Shown here: piece after piece, positions 51,098 to 60,758 of the stretch
Layout: the number at the start of each line of letters is the position of its first letter
How positions within the stretch are numbered: position 1 is the stretch's first letter
Assembly (NCBI GenBank): GCA_965220075.1
Contig: OZ244806.1
Coordinates: forward strand, 2,108,001-2,172,000
Direction of reading: 5' to 3'
Source of the DNA: G965220075 sp965220075
Lineage (GTDB): Bacteria; Chloroflexota; UBA11872
DNA length: 64,000 bases
Program-made: the position numbers and the translations under genes
Notes under the pieces: generated by a model
The model's database searches: none
Told to the model about the DNA's origin: nothing
Seen by the model: the letters and a program-made list of their open reading frames with translations, nothing else

Positions 51098-51486
51098 GTG
51101 GGCACAGGGCTTGGTGCTGATGGCCACCAGAAGCGTGGGGACTCGGCTGGGAATGGGTGGTGCCTTGCGGGTCGTTCGCGCAGTTCAGCGACGAAACGGC
51201 TTGCGAATCCGTACTCGGCCGTCCTGTGTGGAATGGTTGCCGCCCTGGGAGTGGCGCAACTGGTCCGGACCGCGAGTCCCTATCGGGACTCGCGGTTGCC
51301 GTGGGTGCTCGGATGGCTCGGTGTGGCAACGCTTGCCGCATTCGTGGCTTTCGAGGAAGTTGCTGATGTGAAGGACACGGCCGGGTGGTGGGCGGCGTCG
51401 GATGGGCTGCCGACGCTTTACCGCGGAGACCTGCCGCCGCAGCTCCTCTGGCTGGCGGCGGTTGCGCCATGGACCGTACCGAGTTT
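51098..51486 (+). pseudogene. Truncated membrane-protein paralogue
   Basis: 'NPYSAVLCGMVAALGVAQLV', 'WVLGWLGVATLAAFVAFEE' and 'VADVKDTAGWW' match the N-terminal half of the 52433-53899 protein. The first ~40 codons are in another frame, and an IS3-like fragment replaces the rest from about 51487. Confidence 0.75.
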
Positions 51487-52247
51487 AATGGAGACGAAAT
51501 GTTGCGAGTCCCAGCCTGCAGTTGGTCGTTGTCACGATACCAATTGGCCTCGAATTCGGCGGGTGGAACGTAGCCGAGCAGGCCGCAGAGCCGCCGCTTG
51601 TTGAACCAGTCGATCCACTTCAGCGTGGCCACTTCGAGGTCTGCGATGCCGCTCCAGGGGCCGGCGGCGGTGGACCAGTTCAGCCTTCTAAAGACCAATC
51701 GCCGACTCTGCGAGGGCTTTGTCGCAGGAGTCGCCGCGGCTGCCCACCGAGGCCAGGGCACCGGCGTGAGCAAGCCGCTCGGTGTAGCGCAGGGAGAAAT
51801 AGTGCCCCCCGCGATCGCTGTGGTGGACCAGTCCTACATGGGGTCTGGGTCGGGCCCAGAGGGCCTGCTCCAGCGCATCGAGGGCGAGATCGGTACGCAA
51901 GAAACGGGAGCCCTGCCAACCGACGATGAAGCGGGAGCAGGCATCGATAATGAACGCGACATAGGCGTAGCCCGCCGCGGTGCGCACGTAGGAGAGATCG
52001 GCCACCCAGAGTTGGTTGGGGGCGGCGGGAAGGCTCACCGGGCGCAGTCTGGGGCGGCTCATCAAATAGCGCTGGCGCGGTCCCCGTGTTCGTAGACGCA
52101 CGGCCGCGCGGAACGCATACGCGCCTGTGCGCATGCGCCGTAGCCATGCGCAGTGGTTCCGAGCCCTCCGCCCCGGCTTTGGGTGGGGCGCACAACGTGC
52201 TGCCGGCCCGCGTCGAGCGTCGGCAGCTTCGTGGAGCTCCGCCACCC
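51487..52247 (-). pseudogene. IS3-family transposase OrfB fragment, frameshifted
   Basis: 'PNQLWVADLSYVRTAAGYA', 'YVAFIIDACSRFIVGWQ', 'GLVHHSDRGGHYFSLRY' and 'CDKALAESAIGL', then in another frame 'LEVATLKWIDWFNKRRLCGL' and 'LGYVPPAEFEANWYRD'. This is an rve-type IS3 OrfB with its DDE residues, split by a frameshift near 51700. No OrfA was found. It interrupts the membrane-protein paralogue. Confidence 0.75.
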
Positions 52248-52432
52248 TGCCCGTCCGTCAACAGCCGCGCCGAGGTGTACGATTCAGGGTGCGGTGCGGA
52301 CGACCCAGGCCGCACGCACCTGATAGCTGAGCGATGCGTACGAGGGGTCCCTGCCATATCGGTTCGATTGGCTTGGTAAGTGCGCGCCATAGGCTTGCGT
52401 ACGCCCTCCGATCAGTAGCGTCACCCTGGCCG

Positions 52433-53899
52433 ATGAGCCCACGTACCCGCGCACGGCTGCTTGCGGCGTTCGTAGCGGTGCATGTGGCGTTCGCGGTGCC
52501 GTGGGCACTTGTCGCGGACTGGGGGTGGCCCCTCCAGATGTCCCCCGACACTGAGGGAGGCGCGGCGAATCTTTACTCCGGAGTCCTCTGGGGAACCGTC
52601 GGCGCTCTTGGAGCCGCGCAGTTGCTCCGTCCGACGAATTTCACCAAGGGACCTCGGTGGCTCTGGGTGGTGGGGTGGCTCAGCTTGGCCACACTGGCGG
52701 GATTCGTGGCTTTCGAGGAATTCGCCGAGCTGAAGGGCACGCCCCAGGTGCATGCGCTCATGGCACGCCTGAATCTTGGGGTACATCTTGGCGGGATGGT
52801 CCTACTGGTGTCGCTTGCTGCGCCTCTGGCGACGGCTGCGGGATGGGTCTTCTATGCATCGCTGCGCGGTCGCCCGCGGTTGGCTTTGCTGACCCTTCTG
52901 GCAGGAGCCTACGCGGTGAGCGCGGTGCTCCGCGACACATTCGACAACACTCACGGCACGCTGGACGCCTATTTGCGGAGTAGCCCTAAACCAGACCCGG
53001 TGATCGGTCCGCTTCTTGAGGAAGGCGCGGAGGTAATGGCTGCGGCCATCCTGGCTGTGGTCCTTGTCGAGATGTTAGCGGCGGGGCATAGGTCGACCGC
53101 TGATGGCCGGAAACACAACGGCATACGCGTTGGTCGTTGGGCCATGCTTGGGGTTGCTGTGGCATTGCTGGCGGCCAGCGTTTTTGCGCTAGCCATGGAG
53201 TACCAGCAAGAGGACGAACGGTGGGTGCGAGGCAGCCCTCGTTTCTATGCGGGTCCCGTCTCGCGGGTTGAGCAGCGGTTTCGCGTGAACCGAGACAACT
53301 TGGCACGCATTTCAGTCTGGGCCTTCGGGGAGGGCGGCGCAGGTGCTACCGCCGAGATTTTCGCGCGCCTAACGCCCACAGGATCGGACCGGCCAATCCG
53401 GGAGAGCCGGGCCGAAGTGCGTCACGAACGATGGAGCCATAAGACCGTTGATTTTCATTTCGAGCCGGTTCCCGACAGCGGTGGGAAGTCGTATACCCTA
53501 GCCATCGGCGTCCTGAGCGGTCCGGAGCCCCACGTCTATCTTGGCGTGACCGGGAGTGATACGAACCCTGAGGATGAAGTCGTGATCAACGGGGTGCCGT
53601 CGCGTTACGGGAACGGACTGGCGATGCGGACCTATTGGGTGGGCCGGGGCAATCGCGCCCTTGAAGCAGCGGTGACGTCGCACCCCAGCTTGTTGTTTCC
53701 GCTTGGTGACCTTGTGGTGACCGTCTTCCTCTGGGTGGTTGCGATCGTGGCCACGTGGGGTGGAGCGTCGGGCCGCCTGCCGCGGTTCTGGCGCGGCTTT
53801 GTTTGGGACACGGTCCGCAAAAGCGGGCTGATCACGGCAGGCATTGCCGCCGTCAGCATCGTCTTGTGTCCTGTGCTTGCAGCCACGCCGCGCGCTTGA
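52433..53899 (+). CDS. Multi-spanning membrane protein with beta-rich domain, tandem copy 1
   Basis: 488 residues from ATG 52433. Six or seven N-terminal hydrophobic helices contain 'WPLQMSPDTEGGAANLYSG', 'FVAFEEFAELKG' and 'LLEEGAEVMAAAILAVVLVE'. After another helix comes a beta-rich extracytoplasmic domain: 'YAGPVSRVEQRFRVNRDNLA', 'RISVWAFGEGGAGATAEIF', 'FEPVPDSGGKSYTLAIGVLS'; then two C-terminal helices. It is strongly similar to the next gene. The domain resembles carbohydrate-binding modules attached to GT-C enzymes. Function unknown. Confidence 0.7.
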   Translation: MSPRTRARLLAAFVAVHVAFAVPWALVADWGWPLQMSPDTEGGAANLYSGVLWGTVGALGAAQLLRPTNFTKGPRWLWVVGWLSLATLAGFVAFEEFAELKGTPQVHALMARLNLGVHLGGMVLLVSLAAPLATAAGWVFYASLRGRPRLALLTLLAGAYAVSAVLRDTFDNTHGTLDAYLRSSPKPDPVIGPLLEEGAEVMAAAILAVVLVEMLAAGHRSTADGRKHNGIRVGRWAMLGVAVALLAASVFALAMEYQQEDERWVRGSPRFYAGPVSRVEQRFRVNRDNLARISVWAFGEGGAGATAEIFARLTPTGSDRPIRESRAEVRHERWSHKTVDFHFEPVPDSGGKSYTLAIGVLSGPEPHVYLGVTGSDTNPEDEVVINGVPSRYGNGLAMRTYWVGRGNRALEAAVTSHPSLLFPLGDLVVTVFLWVVAIVATWGGASGRLPRFWRGFVWDTVRKSGLITAGIAAVSIVLCPVLAATPRA

Positions 53900-54120
53900 T
53901 CGGGGCAGCCGGTGCGCATTTCCACGAGTCGCTGGCTGGGCGCGGCGGCGTTTCAGCGGGACGATCGTTCTCCGAGGGGCCGGACGCCTGGGCCGCGGGT
54001 CAGGCTGATCGCGTCACCCGGTCCTGCCTGGGATACGAACGCGCAAGTGCTCGTTGGCGTCGGCGCGACGCGGGCACCGTGAAACCACTGACTGTACGCT
54101 CGGCGTCCCATGCGATTTGT
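53900..54120 (+). repeat. Non-coding part of a tandem duplication, copy 1
   Basis: Closely matches 55656-55870: shared 'GCCGGTGCGCATTTCCACGA', 'GTCGCTGGCTGGGCGCGG', 'GAACGCGCAAGTGCT'. With the gene before it, the duplicated unit is about 1.7 kb. No gene is evident inside. Confidence 0.75.
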
Positions 54121-54176
54121 CCAAGCTCTGACGACGCGCCAGCGCCGACCCACGTGTGCCGGTAGGGACCAAGGCC

Positions 54177-55655
54177 GTGCGTAGCCCGGCGGCACGCGCG
54201 CGGCTGTTTACAGCGTTCCTGGCCGCGAACCTGGTGATGGTTGTGCCGCAGGCGGCTATCGCGGCCGGCTGGGGTTGGATCGTACCTGGCGACTGGATCT
54301 GGCAACTGACCTTCGACTACGAGGGATTGGCGGCGAACGTATACCTAGGGGCGCTCTGGGGTGCTGTCGCGGTGCTTGCATCTGCGCAACTCTTCCGTTT
54401 CCCACCTGCCAGCAGTGCGCGGTGGCTGTGGGTGCTCGGCTGGCTCGGTGCGACGGTGTTCGCCGCGCTCGTCGCTGTCGAGGAAGTAGCCAGTCTGAAG
54501 GATGACGTGATCGGGGCACTTGCAACTTCAACGGTTCTGGCTGGGCTGAAGCTGGATGAGCTGCCGCTAGGCAGCCGCTGGCTGGCTGTGGTTGCCCCGC
54601 TCGCCATCCCCTGGCTGGCACCCGCGGGCTGGGTCTTCTACACGTCGCAGCGTGGGCATCCAGTACGGGCGCTGCTGACGGCGCTGGCGGTGGCGCTGGG
54701 GGTGGGAGCGGTGATCCGAGACATGTTTGTCACGTCCTATGGCACCACATTCTTCTGGGAGCTCCTGATCGAGGAAGGCTCGGAGGTGATGGCTGGCGCC
54801 ATCCTCGCCGTCATCCTCGTCGAGATGCTGGCGACACAGCCGGGAACACTCTCTGACGACCGTACGCGCGGCGTGCATGGGAGATACGGCCCAGCGATTG
54901 CGATGACCGTGACGGCAGCGTTGCTGGCCACCAGCATCTTTGCGCTATTCGCGGAGTTCCAGCGACACGACGAAGGCTGGGTGCGGGGCGGTCCGCGTGT
55001 CTACACGGGTCCCGTCGCGCTGATCGAGCAGTCGTTTCAGGCGGACCGCGATTACCTGACGCGCATTGAGGTCTGGGCCTTTGTGGACGGTGGCCAGGGT
55101 GCAACCGCCGAGATTTTTGCGCGTCTGACTCCCGCAGGCTCGGACCGGCCCATCCGGGAGAGCCGGGCGTACGTGCGGCACGAACGTTTCAGCCACGCGA
55201 CGGTCGACTTTGAATTCGAGCCGATTCCCGATAGCGGTGGAACGTCCTATGACCTGGCTATCGGCGTCCTGAGCGGCCCGGAGCCGTACGTGTTTCTTGG
55301 CCTGACGAGCGGTGACCTCAACCCCGGGAGTGAAGTCGTGATCAGCGGGGCGCCGAGCCGCTACGAGAACAAGTTGGCCATGGGGACGTATTGGGTCGGC
55401 CGGGGAGGTCGCGTTCTCGAGGATCTACTCACGCGAGATCCACCATTGCTATTTCTGACCACTGACGTGGTCGCAACCGTATTCCTGTGGGTCTTTGCGG
55501 TGGTCGCCGCCGGGCGCGGGCTGTCGGGCTGCAAGCCGCGGTTCTGGCGTGCGTTTGTCCGGGGCGCGGCGCAAACCAGCGTGCTCGTCACGGCCGGCCT
55601 CGCCACGATAGCCATCGCCTTGCTCACGGTGCTCTCGAGCACGCCGCACGGTTGA
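54177..55655 (+). CDS. Multi-spanning membrane protein with beta-rich domain, tandem copy 2
   Basis: 492 residues. I chose GTG 54177 because 'VRSPAARARLFTAF' aligns with the start of copy 1; a GTG at 54156 is possible. Same architecture: 'FDYEGLAANVYLGALWG', 'LVAVEEVASLKDD', 'LLIEEGSEVMAGAILAVILV', the beta domain 'YTGPVALIEQSFQADRDYLT' to 'PIPDSGGTSYDLAIGVLSG', and two terminal helices. Tandem duplicate of 52433-53899; both acidic helix motifs are kept, suggesting selection on function. Confidence 0.7.
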   Translation: MRSPAARARLFTAFLAANLVMVVPQAAIAAGWGWIVPGDWIWQLTFDYEGLAANVYLGALWGAVAVLASAQLFRFPPASSARWLWVLGWLGATVFAALVAVEEVASLKDDVIGALATSTVLAGLKLDELPLGSRWLAVVAPLAIPWLAPAGWVFYTSQRGHPVRALLTALAVALGVGAVIRDMFVTSYGTTFFWELLIEEGSEVMAGAILAVILVEMLATQPGTLSDDRTRGVHGRYGPAIAMTVTAALLATSIFALFAEFQRHDEGWVRGGPRVYTGPVALIEQSFQADRDYLTRIEVWAFVDGGQGATAEIFARLTPAGSDRPIRESRAYVRHERFSHATVDFEFEPIPDSGGTSYDLAIGVLSGPEPYVFLGLTSGDLNPGSEVVISGAPSRYENKLAMGTYWVGRGGRVLEDLLTRDPPLLFLTTDVVATVFLWVFAVVAAGRGLSGCKPRFWRAFVRGAAQTSVLVTAGLATIAIALLTVLSSTPHG

Positions 55656-55870
55656 CCGAGGCGGCCGGTGCGCATTTCCACGAGTCGCTGGCTGGGCGCG
55701 GTGGCGTTTCAGCGGGGTGGTCGCTATCCAGGAGCCGGACCTCTGGGCCGCAGGTCAGACTGATCGCATCACCGGCTCCTTCCGGGACCCGAACGCGCAA
55801 GTGCTTGTAGGCATCGGCGCACCGCGGGCGGTACGAGACCCCTCGCTGTACGCTGGGCGATCCATGCGAT
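55656..55870 (+). repeat. Non-coding part of a tandem duplication, copy 2
   Basis: Second copy of the sequence that follows the first tandem membrane-protein gene. The similarity stops near 55870, shortly before the convergent 55965 gene. Confidence 0.75.
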
Positions 55871-55964
55871 CGGCCCAAGTCCCCACGACATCTCAGCGCC
55901 GCGTGACATGCGCTGGCCAATGCCCCCATCACTCAAGGGCCAGCCTGGTGGCTGGCGGTGTGGA

Positions 55965-57401
55965 CTAGACGGCTGCTGCTTCTGGGCGTGGTGGTGGGCG
56001 ATTCGAAGGGGACCAGCCTCGCGGCAGCGCGCTTGCTATCAGGAGGGACGGGACCAGCGTGATCAGCGTCAGCGAGATCGCCGCATCTACGGCCAGCACT
56101 GGCCAGCGCCAGTCGGACGTCATGAGGCGCCATATCGCCTCGAACTTGCGTGGCGTTGGCGCGGCCGCACTATAGGCCACGAACTCGAGGTTCCGGTTCG
56201 GCCACGCCAGCGTGTCGTTGATCCAGAGCCTCCCGCTCGGGTATCGGTTCGTCTGTGTTGCGCCTATCCTGAGTTCGGCCCCCGGATGTATGTCCGCTAC
56301 AACCCATACGTCCAGCGGCCGGCCTTCGACCTCGGCCAGCGTCGAAACGTACACGCTCCGCCACTGCGGGCGGGTTCCCGCCGGAACCTCCACCCGTCCT
56401 CCAGACAGGAGTGGGCCCGACGTTCCCGCGGCGACGACGCGGACTGCCACGCTCCCCGACCGCCCGTTCGGATCACGGTTGGCCAGACGGAGCGCGAAGA
56501 CCCCCAGGGGGGGCACAGGCATGCGAAATTCTTGGACGAGGGCTTCCCGCTCGCGAAGGCTTATCTCGAAGGTGTCGGTATAAACAGGCGTGCGTGCATC
56601 GACGACCGGCACGCGGAACACGAACGCGACGACCACGCCGCCAAGGACGGCGACCCCAATGACTGCAGCGATCACCAGCTTGCGTAGATAGCGGCCGCTG
56701 GGCATGCCGGCCAGCGGCCGAAATGTCATGTCGCACCGTAGGGCGATGGCCGCGCTCAGGCTGATGAGCAAGGCTCCGCTGAACTCCAGGGTCTCCTCTA
56801 GCAGGACCTCCAGCGCGTGGCCACGACCCTCGAAGACAAACGGGTCACTCGCCTCATGTGCAACGGCGAGCAGCCAGGCGATGAGGCCAAGGACAAACGG
56901 CGTACGGACTGCCGGAGCGCGCAACTCCTTGCGGATTAGGACTCCCATCGCCAACCCGAACACGACTATCAGTGGGCTCAGCAGTGGCACCCAAAGATTC
57001 GGTCCTACTTCCTGAAGGAGCTCCGTGCCGAATACTGACAGCTCGACGGCGGTCAAGCCCGTAGCGTGGAAGTCAGATATCTCCTCCGATGCCAGATACG
57101 CTGCCGTCACGGCCAAGGCGGCCCAGCCGCCCACGGCCATCCAGCCGGCTGCCCGGCGGCGGCTGACGACGGCGTTCAACAGCGCAAGGAGCGCCACGGT
57201 CAGCAGGGCGCCAGCCGAGACCGTGTTGGCAATAGTCCCTTCGAATTCAGGATTCAAATGACGCGGGATGGAGTCCGGTGGAAGCCGGGCGGGAGACACC
57301 ATGCTGAGTACGTGCGGGACCACGATGCCGCCCCACCAAAAGAGCACGCTTCCCACGAGCAGCAGCCGTCCGGCCCACGACAGACCGGCCAAGCGTCTCA
57401 T
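55965..57401 (-). CDS. Multi-spanning membrane protein, 'EETLEFSGALL' family, second copy
   Basis: 478 residues from ATG 57401. Paralogue of 41210-42652: 'WWGGIVVPHVLSMVSP', 'AAYLASEEISDFHATG', 'AHEASDPFVFEGRG', 'LLEETLEFSGALLISLS', and beta domain 'LRLANRDPNGRSGSVAV' to 'GRLWINDTLAWPNRNLEFVA'. An IS481-like element sits only 18 bases upstream of the start codon and has probably cut the gene off from its native promoter. The longer frame into the IS is artefactual. Confidence 0.7.
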   Translation of the reverse strand: MRRLAGLSWAGRLLLVGSVLFWWGGIVVPHVLSMVSPARLPPDSIPRHLNPEFEGTIANTVSAGALLTVALLALLNAVVSRRRAAGWMAVGGWAALAVTAAYLASEEISDFHATGLTAVELSVFGTELLQEVGPNLWVPLLSPLIVVFGLAMGVLIRKELRAPAVRTPFVLGLIAWLLAVAHEASDPFVFEGRGHALEVLLEETLEFSGALLISLSAAIALRCDMTFRPLAGMPSGRYLRKLVIAAVIGVAVLGGVVVAFVFRVPVVDARTPVYTDTFEISLREREALVQEFRMPVPPLGVFALRLANRDPNGRSGSVAVRVVAAGTSGPLLSGGRVEVPAGTRPQWRSVYVSTLAEVEGRPLDVWVVADIHPGAELRIGATQTNRYPSGRLWINDTLAWPNRNLEFVAYSAAAPTPRKFEAIWRLMTSDWRWPVLAVDAAISLTLITLVPSLLIASALPRGWSPSNRPPPRPEAAAV

Positions 57402-57418
57402 GCCTCGACCAGCGCTAG

Positions 57419-58386
57419 CTGTGATTCCCACGAGCCTTGTTGATAGTTGAACGCCTCCATACTCGGTGCGGGGCATTGGCGAACCCAGCCGAGAGGAGGC
57501 TCACGTGTCTGATGGTAGACGGTGTCTGAACACGGACGGACGCCAGGTCTTCGTGGAACGCTTCGTTCATCACGGATGGTTCGTGACGGCAGCCGCGGAG
57601 GCGCCGCAAGTCTCGCGGCAGACGGCCTATCACTGGCTGCGACGCTACCGCAACCAGGGGGTGGCTGGCTTGGTCGACCGCATGCACTGCCGTGCCGGGG
57701 GGGGAGCCGGGTTGGGGTCCGCATCGCTTAGCCTGGCACCTGGCCTGCCACGTTCCACCATCTACGGCGTACTGCGCTGCCATCAGGTACCCACTTGGCC
57801 GATCTCGACCGTCCCACTCAGCGCCCGGTGCGCTATCAGAGCGCCCAAGCTGGCGAACTGCTGCACCTCGATGTCAAGAAGCTGGCCCGCATCCCACCAG
57901 GCAGAGGGCACCGCGTGCGAGGCCGCCCGCCAGCCCGACAGCGGCTACGACTTCCTGCATGTGGCTGTGGATGACTGCTCCCGCGTCGCCCTCGTCCAGG
58001 CTTATCCCGATGAGCAGGGCGCCACCACCGCCCGCTTCCTCGCACACGCCGCGTCTTTCGTGCGGCGACAGGGCGTCGCCATCCAAGCAGTCATGACCGA
58101 TCGCGCCTTGGTCTACACCGACTCGCGCGTCTTCCGCACCACCCGGGACCGCCTAGGCATCCACCACCTCGTCGCGCGCGCCTATCGGCCCCAGACCAAC
58201 GGCAAGGCCGAGCGCTTAGTCAACACCCTGCTCAGCGAGTGGGCCTACGCCCGCTTGTAGCGCTCCAACGCCGACCGCCCTCCCGCAATGGCTCCACCAC
58301 TACAATCACCACCGTCCCCACACTGGGCTTGACTACCGAACCACCGCACAGGGACTCGTTGTCAACAACCTACGTCGGAACTACAG
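57419..58386 (+). mobile_element. IS481-like element with CTAG flanks
   Basis: 968 bp between CTAG tetramers (57415-57418 and 58387-58390). The ends are inverted repeats: 'CTGTGATTCCCACGAGCC' at the left and 'CTGTAGTTCCGACGTAGG' at the right, read inward, both followed by TTGTTGA. End fragments of the same family remain at 23734 and 42806. Confidence 0.8.
57466..58260 (+). pseudogene. IS481-like transposase, degenerate
   Basis: The HTH ('FVTAAAEAPQVSRQTAYHWL') and the C-terminal DDE parts ('YDFLHVAVDDCSRVALVQAY', 'NGKAERLVNTLLSEWAYA') lie in one frame, but the middle ('RYQSAQAGELLHLDVKKLAR') reads only in another, so two compensating shifts occur. The second catalytic motif reads 'MTDRALVY' instead of 'MTDNGxxY', and a stop at 58258-58260 precedes the normal C-terminus. 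Inactive. Confidence 0.75.
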
Positions 58387-58390
58387 CTAG

Positions 58391-58780
58391 CGGGAAGTGC
58401 CGCGACTCGTCGACGAGTCAGACCTGCGTGCGGTTCGCGAGCGCTAGAACGAACACGCCGATTGAGGCGATTGCGAGCGCGAGCAAGGCGGAGATGGAGC
58501 GGCGCGAGAGTCGCGCGAGCGCCCTGCTGCGCCAGGCAACGAGGACCGACAGGACTGCGGGCACCATCAGGCCGGCCCAGGCGGCCGGGGTGCCTGAGAT
58601 CGCATAGGCGGCCAGGTTCGTAGTGAGAAGGACCGCGGCGATTCCTACAACGGGCGCGAAGAAGGGCCAAACCATGCGCGCGTGCGCGCCGAAAGCCGCG
58701 TGGGCGATAGGCGGGCCGATGGCGGTGATCCAGGTGCAGACGCCCACGGCGGCGAGGACGGCCAGCCGTGGCGAGATCAT
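58391..58780 (-). pseudogene. N-terminal fragment of a large membrane protein
   Basis: About 120 residues from ATG 58780: 'VLAAVGVCTWITAIGPPIAH', 'WPFFAPVVGIAAVLLTTNLA', 'SIGVFVLALANRTQV'. It matches the first ~130 residues of the 48064 protein and then stops near the IS481-like element. The remainder is gone. Confidence 0.75.
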
Positions 58781-58975
58781 GTCACTTACGCGAAGCTGGT
58801 ATGCAAGATATTCGAGCTCTACTGCCGCGCGCCAGCGTCTGTAGTTGCGCGTGGATTAAGGTCTCGCAGCGATCGTAAACAGATATCGATCCAGCCTGGC
58901 GCTTTGCCTTATTTAGAGTAGGGACAGCCTTGATCAGCGGCGCAGCGAACCACTCGCTAAGCGGGAGCGGCCACG

Positions 58976-60226
58976 ATGCCGCCGGCAATTCCAGTCCAAT
59001 TGCCCATCGCTCTGTTCGGCCTAGCGGGTGCCGCAGTGGTCATCGGCCGCCTGCGCGAAGGCCGCTGCTCACCCGCGCAGTGGTTGGCGCTCGCATGCTT
59101 CGGGGCGTGGTCCACCGGGGCCGGATTCGATGTGGTGTGGCCGCTGCTTGCGCGGGCCGGCGCGGATATCGACTTGCGCCACTTGGTGGTCAACCTGCTC
59201 AGAGTTGGGGCCGTGCTGGCGGTGTCGCTCCTTATGACGACATTCGGGATTCGTGAGCGTCTGCGGCCGGTGATGGTGGTCGCGGCCATCGCAGCGGGCC
59301 TGATCGTGTGGTGGGTACCGGGGCATGGCGCGATCTTGCAGCGCGCGGCGCAGGCTGATTGGGACAGCCGGGTCGGGATGGGGCTCTATCTGGGCTACAT
59401 CGCTGGAACGGTCGGTTGCCTGCTGGAGCTGGGGCGCGCCCGCTATCGCACGGACCTGCACCTGGCGAAGCAATTGCAACTGCGGCTGCTGCAAGCGATG
59501 GCCATAGCCGCCCTCGCGTATGTGCTGACTAAGGCTCTGCTTTTCGTCGGGGTGCAGGCCGGGTGGACCGGATTCAGCGTCGAAACCGCCGCGGTCGTCC
59601 TGCCGGTCCTGCTGTTGGTCTTCTCCGCCACCCTCTGGCTTGCCCTGGCGCCACCCAACGCGCTGGTGCGGCTGGCGGCTCGCATCGAACAGGCCAACAC
59701 GCGCGCCTTCGCCACCTACTTCGCCCTTCAGACCAAGGACGACCTCGTGCGTGGACACGACTTGGGTCGGCGGAGCGCTTTGATCTCCCTCGCCGAGCAG
59801 ATGGCTAGGGAGCAAGGCTTTGGTTTCGACGATCTCGCGCGCCTGCGCTTGGCCGCGGTCTTGTTGCATACGAATCTTGATCTCCGCCCCACCGGATCGG
59901 TTGATCTCTCTGACTGGCGAACCCGGACAAGCACCGTGCGCCGGACGGGCGCTGAAGGCCTGCACACTGCGATTGCGGGCATGGTATGGGTCCCTGAGGA
60001 TGTGCTCCGCATACTGGGCGAGACGGAGTCCCCCGCGCCCTTAGGCCGCGCGACGCGATCTCTCAAGGTCATTGACGCCTTCGTAGAGGCTGCGTATCGG
60101 TCGGGCTATCCCAACGGACCAGCTGGCGACGCCGTGCGTGCTCTCGGAGATCTCGAGCATCGATTCGCGGGATGGCCGGAGTTGAAAGCTCTTAGGAGAG
60201 TGATTCACCAGGATGGAGCAATCTAG
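58976..60226 (+). CDS. Seven-helix membrane protein, resembling MAB_1171c-type putative transporters (DUF6545)
   Basis: 416 residues from ATG 58976, with a purine-rich GCGGGAGCGG ribosome binding site. The N-terminal ~225 residues form about seven hydrophobic helices ending 'VLLLVFSATLWLALAPP'. The C-terminal ~190 residues are cytoplasmic and helical ('LVRLAARIEQANTRAFATYF', 'LRLAAVLLHTNLDL', 'AYRSGYPNGPAGDA'). Actinobacterial MAB_1171c/DUF6545 proteins have this layout and often lie near ImmA/IrrE peptidase genes; one is at the window edge. The assignment is from memory of the family and is tentative. Confidence 0.55.
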   Translation: MPPAIPVQLPIALFGLAGAAVVIGRLREGRCSPAQWLALACFGAWSTGAGFDVVWPLLARAGADIDLRHLVVNLLRVGAVLAVSLLMTTFGIRERLRPVMVVAAIAAGLIVWWVPGHGAILQRAAQADWDSRVGMGLYLGYIAGTVGCLLELGRARYRTDLHLAKQLQLRLLQAMAIAALAYVLTKALLFVGVQAGWTGFSVETAAVVLPVLLLVFSATLWLALAPPNALVRLAARIEQANTRAFATYFALQTKDDLVRGHDLGRRSALISLAEQMAREQGFGFDDLARLRLAAVLLHTNLDLRPTGSVDLSDWRTRTSTVRRTGAEGLHTAIAGMVWVPEDVLRILGETESPAPLGRATRSLKVIDAFVEAAYRSGYPNGPAGDAVRALGDLEHRFAGWPELKALRRVIHQDGAI

Positions 60227-60758
60227 TCAGGGGTTGCCACGCAAAATGCGACCGCACGAACATGGGCAGGCCGCTGCGCGGGGGATGTGTTGGACTGAGC
60301 CAGCGAGGACCCGCCGACCATTGGAGCTACGCACGAGGGCACGAGACCCCGTCCGTACGTGTCGAGGCTGCGCTACGCAAGCGGCAGGCACCGGGAGCCC
60401 GGTGGTGAGGCGGCTGACTGAACTAAATGGGAGCGTGCTTGGCTAAGGTCCGCGACATGGCGGTTGGGCAAAAGCGACTAGCACCCGGCACTGACGCCCG
60501 AATAGTCTCCTTTGATCCTCTGATTCGCTCCGGACCTCCCTTCGATTCGAGGAGATTTACCGTCCTGGCCCAACCACTACGAGCCTGCCGCCATTCACAA
60601 CCACACGATCCCGTACCTTGCTGAGCTGCTAGCCGTCCAACCTGCAAGGACTGTCCCTCGGCAGCAACCTCTTGACGGGCTGCAGCCCACCGCGTGATGT
60701 TCTGGACAGCGATCTCCGTAGCCTTGCGCTGCTGGGTGGCGCGCGTGAGATTCAATGA
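60227..60758. other. No convincing gene
   Basis: Only short frames on both strands. I see no RNA gene, repeat or recognisable protein fragment. Confidence 0.35.
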
